A stretch of DNA of 64,000 bases from positions 496,001 to 560,000 of the forward strand of contig NZ_CP169056.1 in the NCBI RefSeq assembly GCF_041890415.1, given 5' to 3'. The stretch's first letter is position 1; each line of letters starts with the position of its first letter. Source of the stretch: Pseudoxanthomonas koreensis_A (lineage in GTDB: Bacteria > Pseudomonadota > Gammaproteobacteria > Xanthomonadales > Xanthomonadaceae). The notes beneath the pieces were generated by a model, which saw only the letters and a program-made list of their open reading frames with translations, made no database searches and had not been told where the DNA came from. This document shows positions 51,306-59,223 of this stretch, piece after piece. Both the position numbers and the translations under genes were made by a program.

Positions 51306-51686
51306 ATGGGTTCGTTAAACGCAGGGCCGGCGCGCGCCGAGGACGAGGACATGCGTCCCTTGATCGAACTGGCGCAGCTTGACGACGGTGCGCTGGGTGA
51401 GGTGCAGGTGCACGTCGAAGGCCATGAGCAGTCGCTGATCCTGCACCGTCGCGGCGATGCGGTGCAGGCCTGGATCAACGTGTGTCCGCATGCGGGCCGG
51501 CGCCTTGACTGGGCACCTGGCCAGTTCCTGAAGAGCAGTGAAGGCCACCTGGTGTGCGCCGTGCACGGGGCCGCGTTCGGCTTGGGCGATGGCGTGTGCG
51601 TGGCCGGGCCGTGCCGCGGCGATGCGCTGCGCCCGGTTGCCGTGAAGGTCCGCGACGGCAAGGTCTGGCTGGCCGCGGCCGGCTAG
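51306..51686 (+). CDS. Rieske [2Fe-2S] protein
   Basis: 126 residues from the ATG at 51306. One Rieske domain: ligands C60 and H62 in NVCPHAGRRL and C84 and H87 in LVCAVHGAAF. The length fits a stand-alone ferredoxin-type Rieske protein, a soluble electron carrier or oxygenase partner. ATGs at 51288 and 51351 are alternative starts (both with purine-rich leaders). The stop overlaps the stop of the convergent permease gene. No oxygenase is nearby, so the partner is unknown. Confidence 0.88.
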   Translation: MGSLNAGPARAEDEDMRPLIELAQLDDGALGEVQVHVEGHEQSLILHRRGDAVQAWINVCPHAGRRLDWAPGQFLKSSEGHLVCAVHGAAFGLGDGVCVAGPCRGDALRPVAVKVRDGKVWLAAAG

Positions 51687-53548
51687 GAATTCCAGAACAT
51701 CAGGTTGACCACGGTCACCGCGATCATGGTGTACAGCAGGCACATCGGTGCGCCCACCCGCCACATCTGGCGCGCGTTGTAGCCGGCCGGGCCGGTGACC
51801 ATGGAGATGATCGGGTTGGAGGCGGTCATCAGGTTGTTGGACGCCGACAGCGCGGTGATCAACGCGAACGCGGTCGGGTTGCCGCCCACCGCAAGGGCCA
51901 GGCTGATGGCGATGGGCACCATCACGATGGTCGCGCCGACGTGGCTGATGACCAGCGAGAACAAGGTGGTCAGCAGCGCCAGCACGATCTGCACCGCCCA
52001 CGGTGCGGTGCCCTCGGGCAGTACGGCCAGGGTGTTGGCGGCCACCCACGCCGCCGCACCGCTGCTGTCCATGGCCCAGCCCAGCGGAATCAGGCCGGCG
52101 GTCAGGAACACCGTCTTCCAGTTGATCGCCGAATAGGCCTCGTCCATCTTCAGCACGCCGGTCAGCAGCATGCCCGCCACCCCGGTCATCAGGGTCAGCG
52201 CCACCGGCAGCTTTGCAGTCAGCGCAATGACTATTGTGGCGGCAAAGATCACCATGGCGATCTTGAACTTGTGCGGCCGCTGCTCGCCCTTCGGGTAGTC
52301 GGTGACCACGGCGAAATCGCGGCTGCCTGCGGTGCGCGCCAGGTCCTGCCAGAAGCTGTGGAACACCAGCATGTCGCCCGGCCGCAGCGCCACCGAGCGC
52401 ACGTCCTCGCGGATCACCTTGCGGTCGCGGTTGATCGCCAGCAGGCTGATGCCGGAGGTGTGGCGCAGGCGCAGGTCGCGCGCGCTCTTGCCGATGTAGC
52501 TGGAGGTCGGCGGTACCACCGCCTCGGAGATGCCGGCGCGCGACGGGTTGAACAGGTCGCCCAGGTTGCGCAGGCGCGAGGACATGCGCAGGAACTGGTT
52601 CTGGGCAAAATCGACCACGCCCTGGCGCCGGCCCATCACGCCCAGCACGCTGCCCACCCAGATGCGCATGTCCGCGGGCGGCGCCAGGCGGGTGTCGTTG
52701 CCGGACTTGAGCGCCAGCAGCAGCGGCGCATCGTGCAGCGATTCGGCCTCGCCCACCGACATGCCCACCAGCGGGCTCTCGGCGGTGACGGTGAGTTCGA
52801 ACACGTCGCCCTCGATGCCGTAGGTGCGGGCGAAGTAGCCCTCGGTGCTGGACGGGGTGACGTTCTCGCCGCTGCCCTTGCCCTGCGCTTCGGCCTCGGC
52901 CAGCTTGCGGTTTCCGTAGAAGCGGAAGTACAGCAGCGAGGCCACCAGCAGGGCCAGGCCCACCGGTGCCGGCGCGAACATCGGCAGCGGCTCCAGGGTG
53001 GCCATGCCGGAGGGCAGGTGGTTGTTGGCCGACACCAGCAGGTCGTTGAGCAGGATCAACGGCGAGTTGCCCACCATCGTCAGCGCCGCACCCATGACGA
53101 TGGCCGAGGTGATCGGCAGCACCAGCCGCGACAGCGAGATGCCGGTGCGCGAGGACAAGCGCGCCGCCACCGGCAGGTACAGCGACATCACCGACGGGTT
53201 CTGCATGAAGGCCGAGTTCAGGCCGGCCACGGTGCTGGTCATCAGCAGCAGCCGCTGCTCGATGCCGCGACCGCGCCGCAGCAGCCAGCTTGCCAGCCGG
53301 TTCAGGGCGCCGGTGCGGTCCAGCCCGGCGCCGAGGATCATCGTGGCCATGATGCTCATGACCGCGTTACTGGAAAAGCCGCTGAAGATTTCCTCGGGTG
53401 CCACCAGCCCGGTGATTCCCAGTACCACCAGCACCAGCAGCGCAACCAGGTCGGCGCGGATGCGCTCGAACAGGAACATCGCCATCGTGAACCCGACCAG
53501 GCCCAGCACCAGGCGCATTTCGTTGGTCAGGGTGAGGCCGGATTCCAT
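51683..53548 (-). CDS. SLC13-type permease with RCK_C domains
   Basis: 621 residues. Membrane halves of the divalent-anion/sodium symporter (ArsB/NhaD superfamily) type flank a central cytoplasmic part (about 215-395) with two RCK_C (TrkA C-terminal) domains, e.g. FELTVTAESPLVGMSVGE and RHTSGISLLAINRDRKVIRE. The first half has SSNAVMSIMATMILGAGLDR and MQNPSVMSLYLPVA; the second has SASNNLMTASNPIISMVTG. Such proteins (YfbS, SdcS-like) carry sulfate or di-acids; the ligand is not known. It converges with the Rieske gene, stops overlapping. Confidence 0.9.
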   Translation of the reverse strand: MESGLTLTNEMRLVLGLVGFTMAMFLFERIRADLVALLVLVVLGITGLVAPEEIFSGFSSNAVMSIMATMILGAGLDRTGALNRLASWLLRRGRGIEQRLLLMTSTVAGLNSAFMQNPSVMSLYLPVAARLSSRTGISLSRLVLPITSAIVMGAALTMVGNSPLILLNDLLVSANNHLPSGMATLEPLPMFAPAPVGLALLVASLLYFRFYGNRKLAEAEAQGKGSGENVTPSSTEGYFARTYGIEGDVFELTVTAESPLVGMSVGEAESLHDAPLLLALKSGNDTRLAPPADMRIWVGSVLGVMGRRQGVVDFAQNQFLRMSSRLRNLGDLFNPSRAGISEAVVPPTSSYIGKSARDLRLRHTSGISLLAINRDRKVIREDVRSVALRPGDMLVFHSFWQDLARTAGSRDFAVVTDYPKGEQRPHKFKIAMVIFAATIVIALTAKLPVALTLMTGVAGMLLTGVLKMDEAYSAINWKTVFLTAGLIPLGWAMDSSGAAAWVAANTLAVLPEGTAPWAVQIVLALLTTLFSLVISHVGATIVMVPIAISLALAVGGNPTAFALITALSASNNLMTASNPIISMVTGPAGYNARQMWRVGAPMCLLYTMIAVTVVNLMFWNS

Positions 53549-53661
53549 GAGCCGAGTTCGATGATCCGTGGTGGGTGACGGGAAACCCGGGACCGGGTCA
53601 GGTGGGTCGGATGAGTGATCCTGCGCGATTGGCCTTCAGGCATCCCCGGTCACCGAGGCGT

Positions 53662-54396
53662 TCACAGCTTCTCATACACCAGGTCCCACACGCCGTGGCC
53701 CAGGCGCACGCCGCGCCGCTCGAAATGGGTCTCCGGGCGCCACGGCGGACGCGGCACATGCCCGCGTGGGCCGGCCTGGTTGCGCAGGCCGGCGGTGGCC
53801 TCCAGCACGTCCCACATGTGCTCGGCGTAGGGCGCCCAGTCGGTGGCCAGGTGCAGGCGCCCGCCCGGGCGCAGCTTGCGCACCAGCAGTGCGGCGAATG
53901 CCGGCTGCACCAGGCGCCGCTTGTTGTGCTTCTTCTTGTGCCAGGGGTCGGGGAAGTAGATCCGGATCTCGTCCAGCACGCCGTCGCCGATCTCGTTGTC
54001 GAGGACCTCGACCGCGTCATGGTGGTAGAGGCGCACGTTGCGTGCGCCATCGCCGGCCAGCGCATTGAGCAGGCGGCCCACGCCGGGGGCGTGGACCTCG
54101 ATGCCGACATGGTCGCGGTCGGGATCCTGCGCGGCGGCGAAACGCAGCGCCTCGCCGTTGCCGAAGCCGATCTCCAGCACCTTCGGCGCGGACCGGCCGA
54201 ACACCGCGTCCAGGTCGCGCGCAGTGCCGGTGTAGTCCAGTCCCAGGCGTGGCCAGGCTTCGTCGAACGCGCGCTGCTGGGCCGGGGTGAAGCGGCCCTG
54301 GCGCAGGACGAAGCTGCGGATCTCGCGGCGGCCCTCATGGTGGGTGTAGGGCTTGGGCGGGGCCTTGGCGCCCTGGCTGGCAAACGGGTCGGTCAT
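53662..54396 (-). CDS. trmB: tRNA (guanine-46-N7)-methyltransferase
   Basis: 244 residues, a class I SAM methyltransferase that makes m7G46 in the variable loop of tRNAs. SAM site VLEIGFGNGEALRFAAAQDP, the TrmB signature RIYFPDPWHKKKHNKRRLVQ and the C-terminal PETHFERRGVRLGH. The start follows directly on the thiG stop (no gap), so thiG and trmB are cotranscribed, as in relatives. Confidence 0.97.
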   Translation of the reverse strand: MTDPFASQGAKAPPKPYTHHEGRREIRSFVLRQGRFTPAQQRAFDEAWPRLGLDYTGTARDLDAVFGRSAPKVLEIGFGNGEALRFAAAQDPDRDHVGIEVHAPGVGRLLNALAGDGARNVRLYHHDAVEVLDNEIGDGVLDEIRIYFPDPWHKKKHNKRRLVQPAFAALLVRKLRPGGRLHLATDWAPYAEHMWDVLEATAGLRNQAGPRGHVPRPPWRPETHFERRGVRLGHGVWDLVYEKL

Positions 54397-55194
54397 TCAG
54401 CCGATCAGTCCGTCCACCGGCGAGGACGCGCTGGCGTAGCGCTTGCGCGGCACCCGCCCGGCGAGGAAGGCCTCGCGTCCTGCCTGCACCGCCTTGCGCA
54501 TCGCGCTGGCCATCAGCACCGGGTTCTTCGCCCCGGCGATGGCGGTGTTCATCAGCACCCCGTCGCAGCCCAGCTCCATGGCGATGGCGGCATCGGAAGC
54601 GGTGCCCACGCCGGCATCCACCAGCACCGGCACCTTCGCGTTCTCCACGATTTCCAGCAGGGTGTAGCGGTTCTGGATGCCCAGGCCCGAGCCAATGGGC
54701 GCGGCCAGCGGCATCACCGCGCAGCAGCCGATTTCTTCGAGCTGGCGCGCCAGGATCGGGTCGTCGGAGGTGTACACCATCACGTCGAAACCGTCGGCCA
54801 CCAGCAGTTCGGCCGCCTTCAGGGTCTGGACCACGTCCGGGTACAGGGTGCGCTGGTCGCCCAGCACTTCCAGCTTGGTCAGGTTGTGGCCGTCCAGCAG
54901 CTCGCGCGCCAGGCGGCAGGTGCGCACCGCATCCTCGGCGGTGTAGCAGCCGGCGGTGTTGGGCAGGATGGTGTAGCGATCCGGCGGCAGCACGTCGAGC
55001 AGGTTGGGCTCGCCCGGGTTCTGGCCGATGTTGGTGCGACGGATGGCGACGGTGACGATCTGGGCGCCGGCCGCCTCGGTGGCGCGGGCGGTTTCGTCCA
55101 GGTCCTTGAACTTGCCGGTGCCGGTGAGCAGGCGCGAGGTGTAGGTCTTGCCGGCGATGACGAGGCCGTCATCAGGGTGCGGGTGCGTGGTCAT
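54397..55194 (-). CDS. thiG: thiazole synthase ThiG
   Basis: 265 residues. Forms the thiazole ring of thiamine from deoxyxylulose phosphate, an iminoglycine and the ThiS thiocarboxylate. The Schiff-base lysine is K107 in LTKLEVLGD; LTGTGKFKD, AIRRTNIGQ, PIGSGLGIQNRY and LVDAGVGTASDAA are typical. In most bacteria thiS is immediately upstream; here 1.5 kb with two unrelated genes separates them. Confidence 0.97.
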   Translation of the reverse strand: MTTHPHPDDGLVIAGKTYTSRLLTGTGKFKDLDETARATEAAGAQIVTVAIRRTNIGQNPGEPNLLDVLPPDRYTILPNTAGCYTAEDAVRTCRLARELLDGHNLTKLEVLGDQRTLYPDVVQTLKAAELLVADGFDVMVYTSDDPILARQLEEIGCCAVMPLAAPIGSGLGIQNRYTLLEIVENAKVPVLVDAGVGTASDAAIAMELGCDGVLMNTAIAGAKNPVLMASAMRKAVQAGREAFLAGRVPRKRYASASSPVDGLIG

Positions 55195-55227
55195 CGCGCG
55201 ATTATCGCGCGTAACGGGCCCGGTGGC

Positions 55228-56226
55228 CTACCCCGCGTGCGGCGGGCGTGCGGGATTCAACCCCTGCGCGGCGTTGTCGTCGGCAGCCGCTTCCAGCCAG
55301 GCCAGCAGGCGGTCGCCGTTGATGATGTCGGGGGGCAGCGAGACAGTGGCGTGGCGGAGGCTGCCGTCCTCGTCGCGCCAGCCGATCCGGCGCTGCTGGC
55401 CATACTGCGTGGAGAAGACCTGCCTGGGATAGGACGGCCTGGTGATGGTGGCGATCTGCTGCCGCTGCAGCAGCAGGGGGCCGGTCAGGCGATGGATCCG
55501 CAGCGCCCCGGGCGTCACCTCCGCGCTGAAGCGCAGTGCATGCAGCGGGGCGCCGAGGTTCTTGATGTTGACGAACAGCATCAGCGTGATCAGCGGCCAC
55601 ATCCAGGCATTGAAGATGCCGGTGGGGTCGGCCCCGAACAGGCCCAGCAGCAGGAACAGCTGCATGGTGCCGAACACGGCGATCAGGATCCAGCACAGGG
55701 TGCGGCTGGATGTGCGGTAGGCCACCGTGAATCCGTCCCCGCCCCCGATGGCGGTGGACGGGGTCTTCGATGGTGCCGGCGTGCCGATGGCATAGGCGAA
55801 GCTCACGCCCATGGCGAGGCCGAAGAACAGCATGTTCAGCACGAAGACGAGCGCCCGCGCGCCCCATCCCCCGGGCCCGGGCAGGCCCAGCACCTGGGCC
55901 AGCAGCATCAGCAGCGCGAATGCGGGGCCGGTCGCCAGCGCGATCTTCAGCAGCATGCCGTGGCGCTCCCGGCGCTGGATGCTGCCGATGTCCGCGGGGC
56001 TGCCGAACTCGCGGGTCGCGGCAAGGATGGCGGCGTCGCGGTCCGCGGCATCGGTGCTGGCATCGACGATGAAATCGCGCGCTTCGAGCAGCGTCGCCCT
56101 GCGGATGCCGCGGGTGCCGATCAGGTGCGCATCGATCTGCGACAGGTAGCGGTCGATCGCAGGATCGCCGGTGCGGATGTCGGCGGGCAGCGAGGGCGAG
56201 GCGGACTTGAGGACGGAATCGTTCAT
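55228..56226 (-). CDS. HAAS-domain membrane protein
   Basis: 332 residues. Residues about 15-90 (PAIDRYLSQIDAHLIG through AAILAATREFGSPADIG) look like the HAAS/DUF1700 helical domain that pairs with PadR regulators. Four hydrophobic segments follow (about 97-117, 124-146, 180-200, 208-225), and the last 90 residues form a soluble beta-rich domain (TPGALRIHRLTGPLLLQRQQ, recalling bacterial PH-like domains). Function unknown. GAGG lies 9 bases before the ATG at 56226. It is 14 bases downstream of the PadR gene, so the two form a unit. Confidence 0.78.
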   Translation of the reverse strand: MNDSVLKSASPSLPADIRTGDPAIDRYLSQIDAHLIGTRGIRRATLLEARDFIVDASTDAADRDAAILAATREFGSPADIGSIQRRERHGMLLKIALATGPAFALLMLLAQVLGLPGPGGWGARALVFVLNMLFFGLAMGVSFAYAIGTPAPSKTPSTAIGGGDGFTVAYRTSSRTLCWILIAVFGTMQLFLLLGLFGADPTGIFNAWMWPLITLMLFVNIKNLGAPLHALRFSAEVTPGALRIHRLTGPLLLQRQQIATITRPSYPRQVFSTQYGQQRRIGWRDEDGSLRHATVSLPPDIINGDRLLAWLEAAADDNAAQGLNPARPPHAG

Positions 56227-56240
56227 CGCGAGTTCCTCGG

Positions 56241-56588
56241 TTACGGGGCGGGGGTGAGCAGGGTGCGCTGCAGCAGGGCGCTGACGCGGGCCCATTCGCG
56301 GATGCGGCGCTGCAGGAACTCGCGGCCTTCCGGGGTCAGCCGGTAGTACTTGCGAGGGCTGCCGCGCTCGCCGGGCTCGTGGTGCGAGGCCAGCAGGCCG
56401 TTGCGCTCCAGCCGATGCAGCAGCGGGTAGAGCGTGGCTTCCTTGAGGATGTCCGCGTCCGGCCCCAGCCGCCGGTGCAATTGCTCGCGGATGCCGAAGC
56501 CGTAGTTCGGGCCGGCACGCAGCGCGTCCAGGACCAGGGCATCCAGCAGGCCCTTGAGGATCTGTTCGTCGGCGGGTTGTTTAGCCAT
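56241..56588 (-). CDS. PadR-family regulator
   Basis: 115 residues, a PadR winged-helix repressor of the short type. Signatures: GLLDALVLDALRAGPNYGFGI, ATLYPLLHRLERNGLLAS and SPRKYYRLTPEGREFL. Members usually repress their own operon and answer to stress or drugs. An ATG at 56597 would add three residues, but the promoter seen upstream would start transcription near 56591, inside that extension, so 56588 is preferred and the mRNA may be leaderless. The HAAS-domain gene follows. Confidence 0.92.
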   Translation of the reverse strand: MAKQPADEQILKGLLDALVLDALRAGPNYGFGIREQLHRRLGPDADILKEATLYPLLHRLERNGLLASHHEPGERGSPRKYYRLTPEGREFLQRRIREWARVSALLQRTLLTPAP

Positions 56589-56597
56589 ATGCCGCAT

Positions 56598-56627
56598 ACT
56601 TTATTTCATAAACTATGCGATGTAAAG
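56598..56627 (-). promoter_or_regulatory. sigma-70 promoter and palindrome of the PadR gene
   Basis: On the minus strand TTTACA (plus 56622-56627) is followed after 17 bases by TAAAGT (56598-56603), matching -35 and -10 consensus in five and four places. The palindrome TTTAT-TTC-ATAAA at 56600-56612 overlaps the -10 region and is a candidate operator for PadR itself. Confidence 0.6.
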
Positions 56628-56745
56628 CAAATGGCCAGGCGATATCGGCGCGTTGCATAACCGGCCGGCAGGCCTCCGGCCGATGCGGAATTGCGGTTGG
56701 GGGGCGGGGGCCAGTTGCGCGGCGCCCGCGCCTGCGGCGCTGGTT

Positions 56746-56946
56746 TCAGCCACCGCCCAGCGCGTGCACGATCTCCACCTGGTCGCCCTGGGCCAGCGTG
56801 TGCGTGCCGTGGCGGCCGCGGGGGATGATGTGGCCGTTGACCTCCACCGCGACCCGGCGCCCGGTCAGGCCTTCGGCCTCCAGCAGCGCGACCAGCGTGG
56901 CATCGGCCGCGATGCTGCGCGGCTCGCCGTTGACGATGATGTCCAT
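56746..56946 (-). CDS. thiS: sulfur carrier protein ThiS
   Basis: 66 residues with a ubiquitin-like fold and the C-terminal Gly-Gly (VHALGGG) that is thiocarboxylated to donate sulfur to ThiG. The start MDIIVNGEPRSI and VAVEVNGHIIPRGRH are typical. The gene is upstream of thiG in the same direction but cut off from it by the PadR and HAAS genes. It is divergent from the GDSL esterase gene. Confidence 0.94.
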   Translation of the reverse strand: MDIIVNGEPRSIAADATLVALLEAEGLTGRRVAVEVNGHIIPRGRHGTHTLAQGDQVEIVHALGGG

Positions 56947-57111
56947 GCGCCGGATTGTCGCATTCCCGGGCCGATGCCGCAGCGCAGCGTGAATGCGCGG
57001 CAGCATGGGTGAACCATGGACCATTCGCATCCGTACGCGGCGGCGCGGCGCCGCTTCCGCAGCGGACTTGCGGATGCCGGCTTTCCTGCTTACCCCCACA
57101 AGGAGTTTTCC

Positions 57112-58908
57112 ATGTCCTCTTCCCGCCCGTTCCGTTCGGCGCTGGCCGCCGCCCTGGCCCTGGCCTGCATGCCGGCACTGGCCGCCGAGTACAGCGGCAC
57201 CGTGTTCTTCGGCGACAGCCTTACCGACTCGGGTCATTTCCGTGGCGCGTTGCCGCCGGAGCTGCAGCCGCTGGCCGGCAAGTTCACCAGCAATCCCGGC
57301 CTGGTCTGGGCCGAGCACCTGGCCGACCGTTACGGCGGCAATGGCCGCACCGACGGCGAGGGCGGTGACAATTACGCCCAGGGTGGCTCAAAGGTGACCG
57401 TGCCCAGCGGCCAGGCCGACTCCACCGTGGCGCAGGTCGCCCACTACCTGGGCACCCGCGGCGGCAGTGCCGATCCGGATGCGCTGTACTCGGTGTGGAC
57501 CGGTGCCAACGACATCTTCGCCGTCGCCCGCGGCGAGGCGCCGGCGCAGGGCCTGGCCGTTTCCGCCGGTGGCGTCGTGCAGATGGTGGGATCGCTGCAG
57601 GCGGCGGGTGCGCGCTACATCCTGGTGCCGAACCTGCCCGACATGGGCATCACCCCAGACGCGATCGCCGCCGGGCCGGCGGCGCAGGGTGCGCTGAGCC
57701 AGCTGTCGGCCAGCTACAACGACGCCATGTACGGCGCGCTGGCCGCAGCCGGGCACCGGGTCATCCCGCTGGATACCTACAACATGCTGCGCGAAGTGGT
57801 CGCCAGCCCGGCCACCTACGGCCTGCGCAACGTCACCGAACCGGGTTGCATGGCACCGGGTGGCAACTCGCTGGCCTGTTACCCGGCGTTGTACGTGACC
57901 CCGGACGCGGCCGACAGCTACCTGTTCGCCGATGGCGTGCATCCCTCCGCCGCCGGCCACGCGATCCTGGCCGACTACGCCGTCTCGGTACTGGAAGGCC
58001 CGCGCCTGGTGTCGGTGGTGCCGCACTCGGCCACGGTGATCGGCCGCGCGCGCGCCGACCAGGTCGCCTCGCACCTGGCCGCCGGCGCGCCGCCCGAGGG
58101 GATGCACTGGTGGGGCGGGCTGCGTGCGGACAACCAGCGCTACGCGCACGCCGACCTGTATGACGGCATCGCCCCGGCCGGCCTGTTCGGCATGGACTGG
58201 AGCAATGGCAACGGCCTGGTGTTCGGCACCTTCGCCGGCTACGGCAAGCTGGACGCGGATTTCGGCCAGCGCCGCGGCGGCTTCGAGCAGTCCGACACCA
58301 CCCTGGGCGGATTCGTGGGCTGGTACGGCCAGCGCGCCTGGGTCAACGCCCAGGCCAGTTGGACCCGGCTGGACATCGAGGTGACCCGCGAGGTGGCCAT
58401 GGGCCCTGCGGTACGCAGCCATCGCGGTGACAGCGACGGCCGCAACATCGGCGTCGGCGTGAGCGGCGGCTATGCCTTCGGCGAGGGCGCGCTGCGCCAC
58501 GGCCCGGTGGCCGCGCTGCTGTGGCAGCAGGTGAAGATCGACGGCTGGGACGAGGACAACCTGTCCTCCACCGCGCTGGCCTACCCGGAGCTGGCGCGCG
58601 ACTCGCTGATCGGCAGCCTGGGCTGGCAGGCCAGCTACGACGCCGGTGCGTTCACCCCGTACCTGCGCGCCACCTGGGACCACGACTTCGAGGATGCGCC
58701 AGGCCAGGCCCGTGCCAGCCTGCGCACCGTGGCCGGCATGGAATACGCCGTGCCCGGCGTGGATTTCGACGACGACTACGGCAGCGTGGTGCTGGGTGCA
58801 CGCTTTGAACTGTTCGGCCTGGCCGCCGACCTGGGTGCGCGGACCACGGTCAACCGCAAGGGCGGCAGCGACAACGGCCTGTTCCTGGGCCTGTCCGGCG
58901 GGTTCTGA
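57112..58908 (+). CDS. GDSL esterase autotransporter
   Basis: 598 residues. Signal peptide (RSALAAALALACMPALAAE, cut near A25); GDSL lipase passenger with catalytic S36 in FFGDSLTDSG, GANDIF (131-136) in block III and D274/H277 in DGVHPSAAGH; then a C-terminal beta-barrel of about 270 residues ending in phenylalanine (GLSGGF). This is the layout of EstA/EstP type V secreted esterases, which stay on the outer membrane surface. AAGGAG lies 6 bases before the ATG at 57112. Homologues affect rhamnolipid and motility in Pseudomonas; the role here is not known. Confidence 0.94.
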   Translation: MSSSRPFRSALAAALALACMPALAAEYSGTVFFGDSLTDSGHFRGALPPELQPLAGKFTSNPGLVWAEHLADRYGGNGRTDGEGGDNYAQGGSKVTVPSGQADSTVAQVAHYLGTRGGSADPDALYSVWTGANDIFAVARGEAPAQGLAVSAGGVVQMVGSLQAAGARYILVPNLPDMGITPDAIAAGPAAQGALSQLSASYNDAMYGALAAAGHRVIPLDTYNMLREVVASPATYGLRNVTEPGCMAPGGNSLACYPALYVTPDAADSYLFADGVHPSAAGHAILADYAVSVLEGPRLVSVVPHSATVIGRARADQVASHLAAGAPPEGMHWWGGLRADNQRYAHADLYDGIAPAGLFGMDWSNGNGLVFGTFAGYGKLDADFGQRRGGFEQSDTTLGGFVGWYGQRAWVNAQASWTRLDIEVTREVAMGPAVRSHRGDSDGRNIGVGVSGGYAFGEGALRHGPVAALLWQQVKIDGWDEDNLSSTALAYPELARDSLIGSLGWQASYDAGAFTPYLRATWDHDFEDAPGQARASLRTVAGMEYAVPGVDFDDDYGSVVLGARFELFGLAADLGARTTVNRKGGSDNGLFLGLSGGF

Positions 58909-58982
58909 TCCCACCCGGCTGCGGCGCAACCGGTTTTCTCCGTTGCGCCGCAGCCCGGTCGCCGCATAGACTTCAAGCCTGC

Positions 58983-59056
58983 GCGGGTGTAGTTCAATGG
59001 TAGAACTGCAGCTTCCCAAGCTGCTAGCGTGGGTTCGATTCCCATCACCCGCTCCA
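58983..59056 (+). tRNA. tRNA-Gly (anticodon CCC)
   Basis: A complete cloverleaf: acceptor GCGGGTG/CACCCGC, D arm GTTC/GAAC, anticodon arm GCAGC/GCTGC with loop TTCCCAA (anticodon CCC, reads GGG), T arm GTGGG/CCCAT with loop TTCGATT, discriminator T and an encoded CCA. The flanks (58909-58982 and 59057-59223) show no other gene; no duplicated 3' end that would mark an integrated element is seen within the window. Confidence 0.95.
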
Positions 59057-59223
59057 ATTCGACGGCGACACGGGCCTGGCCCTTGTCGCCGTTCTGTTTT
59101 CCGGGGGCAGTGATGCTCACGCCGGGGCCACGGCAGGCCCGGTACACCTGCGCGCATGGGCGCGCATGAACCCCTGCAGCGGTTGCACCGCACTCCTGCT
59201 CCGGTCGGTCGGCGGGTGCGCGC

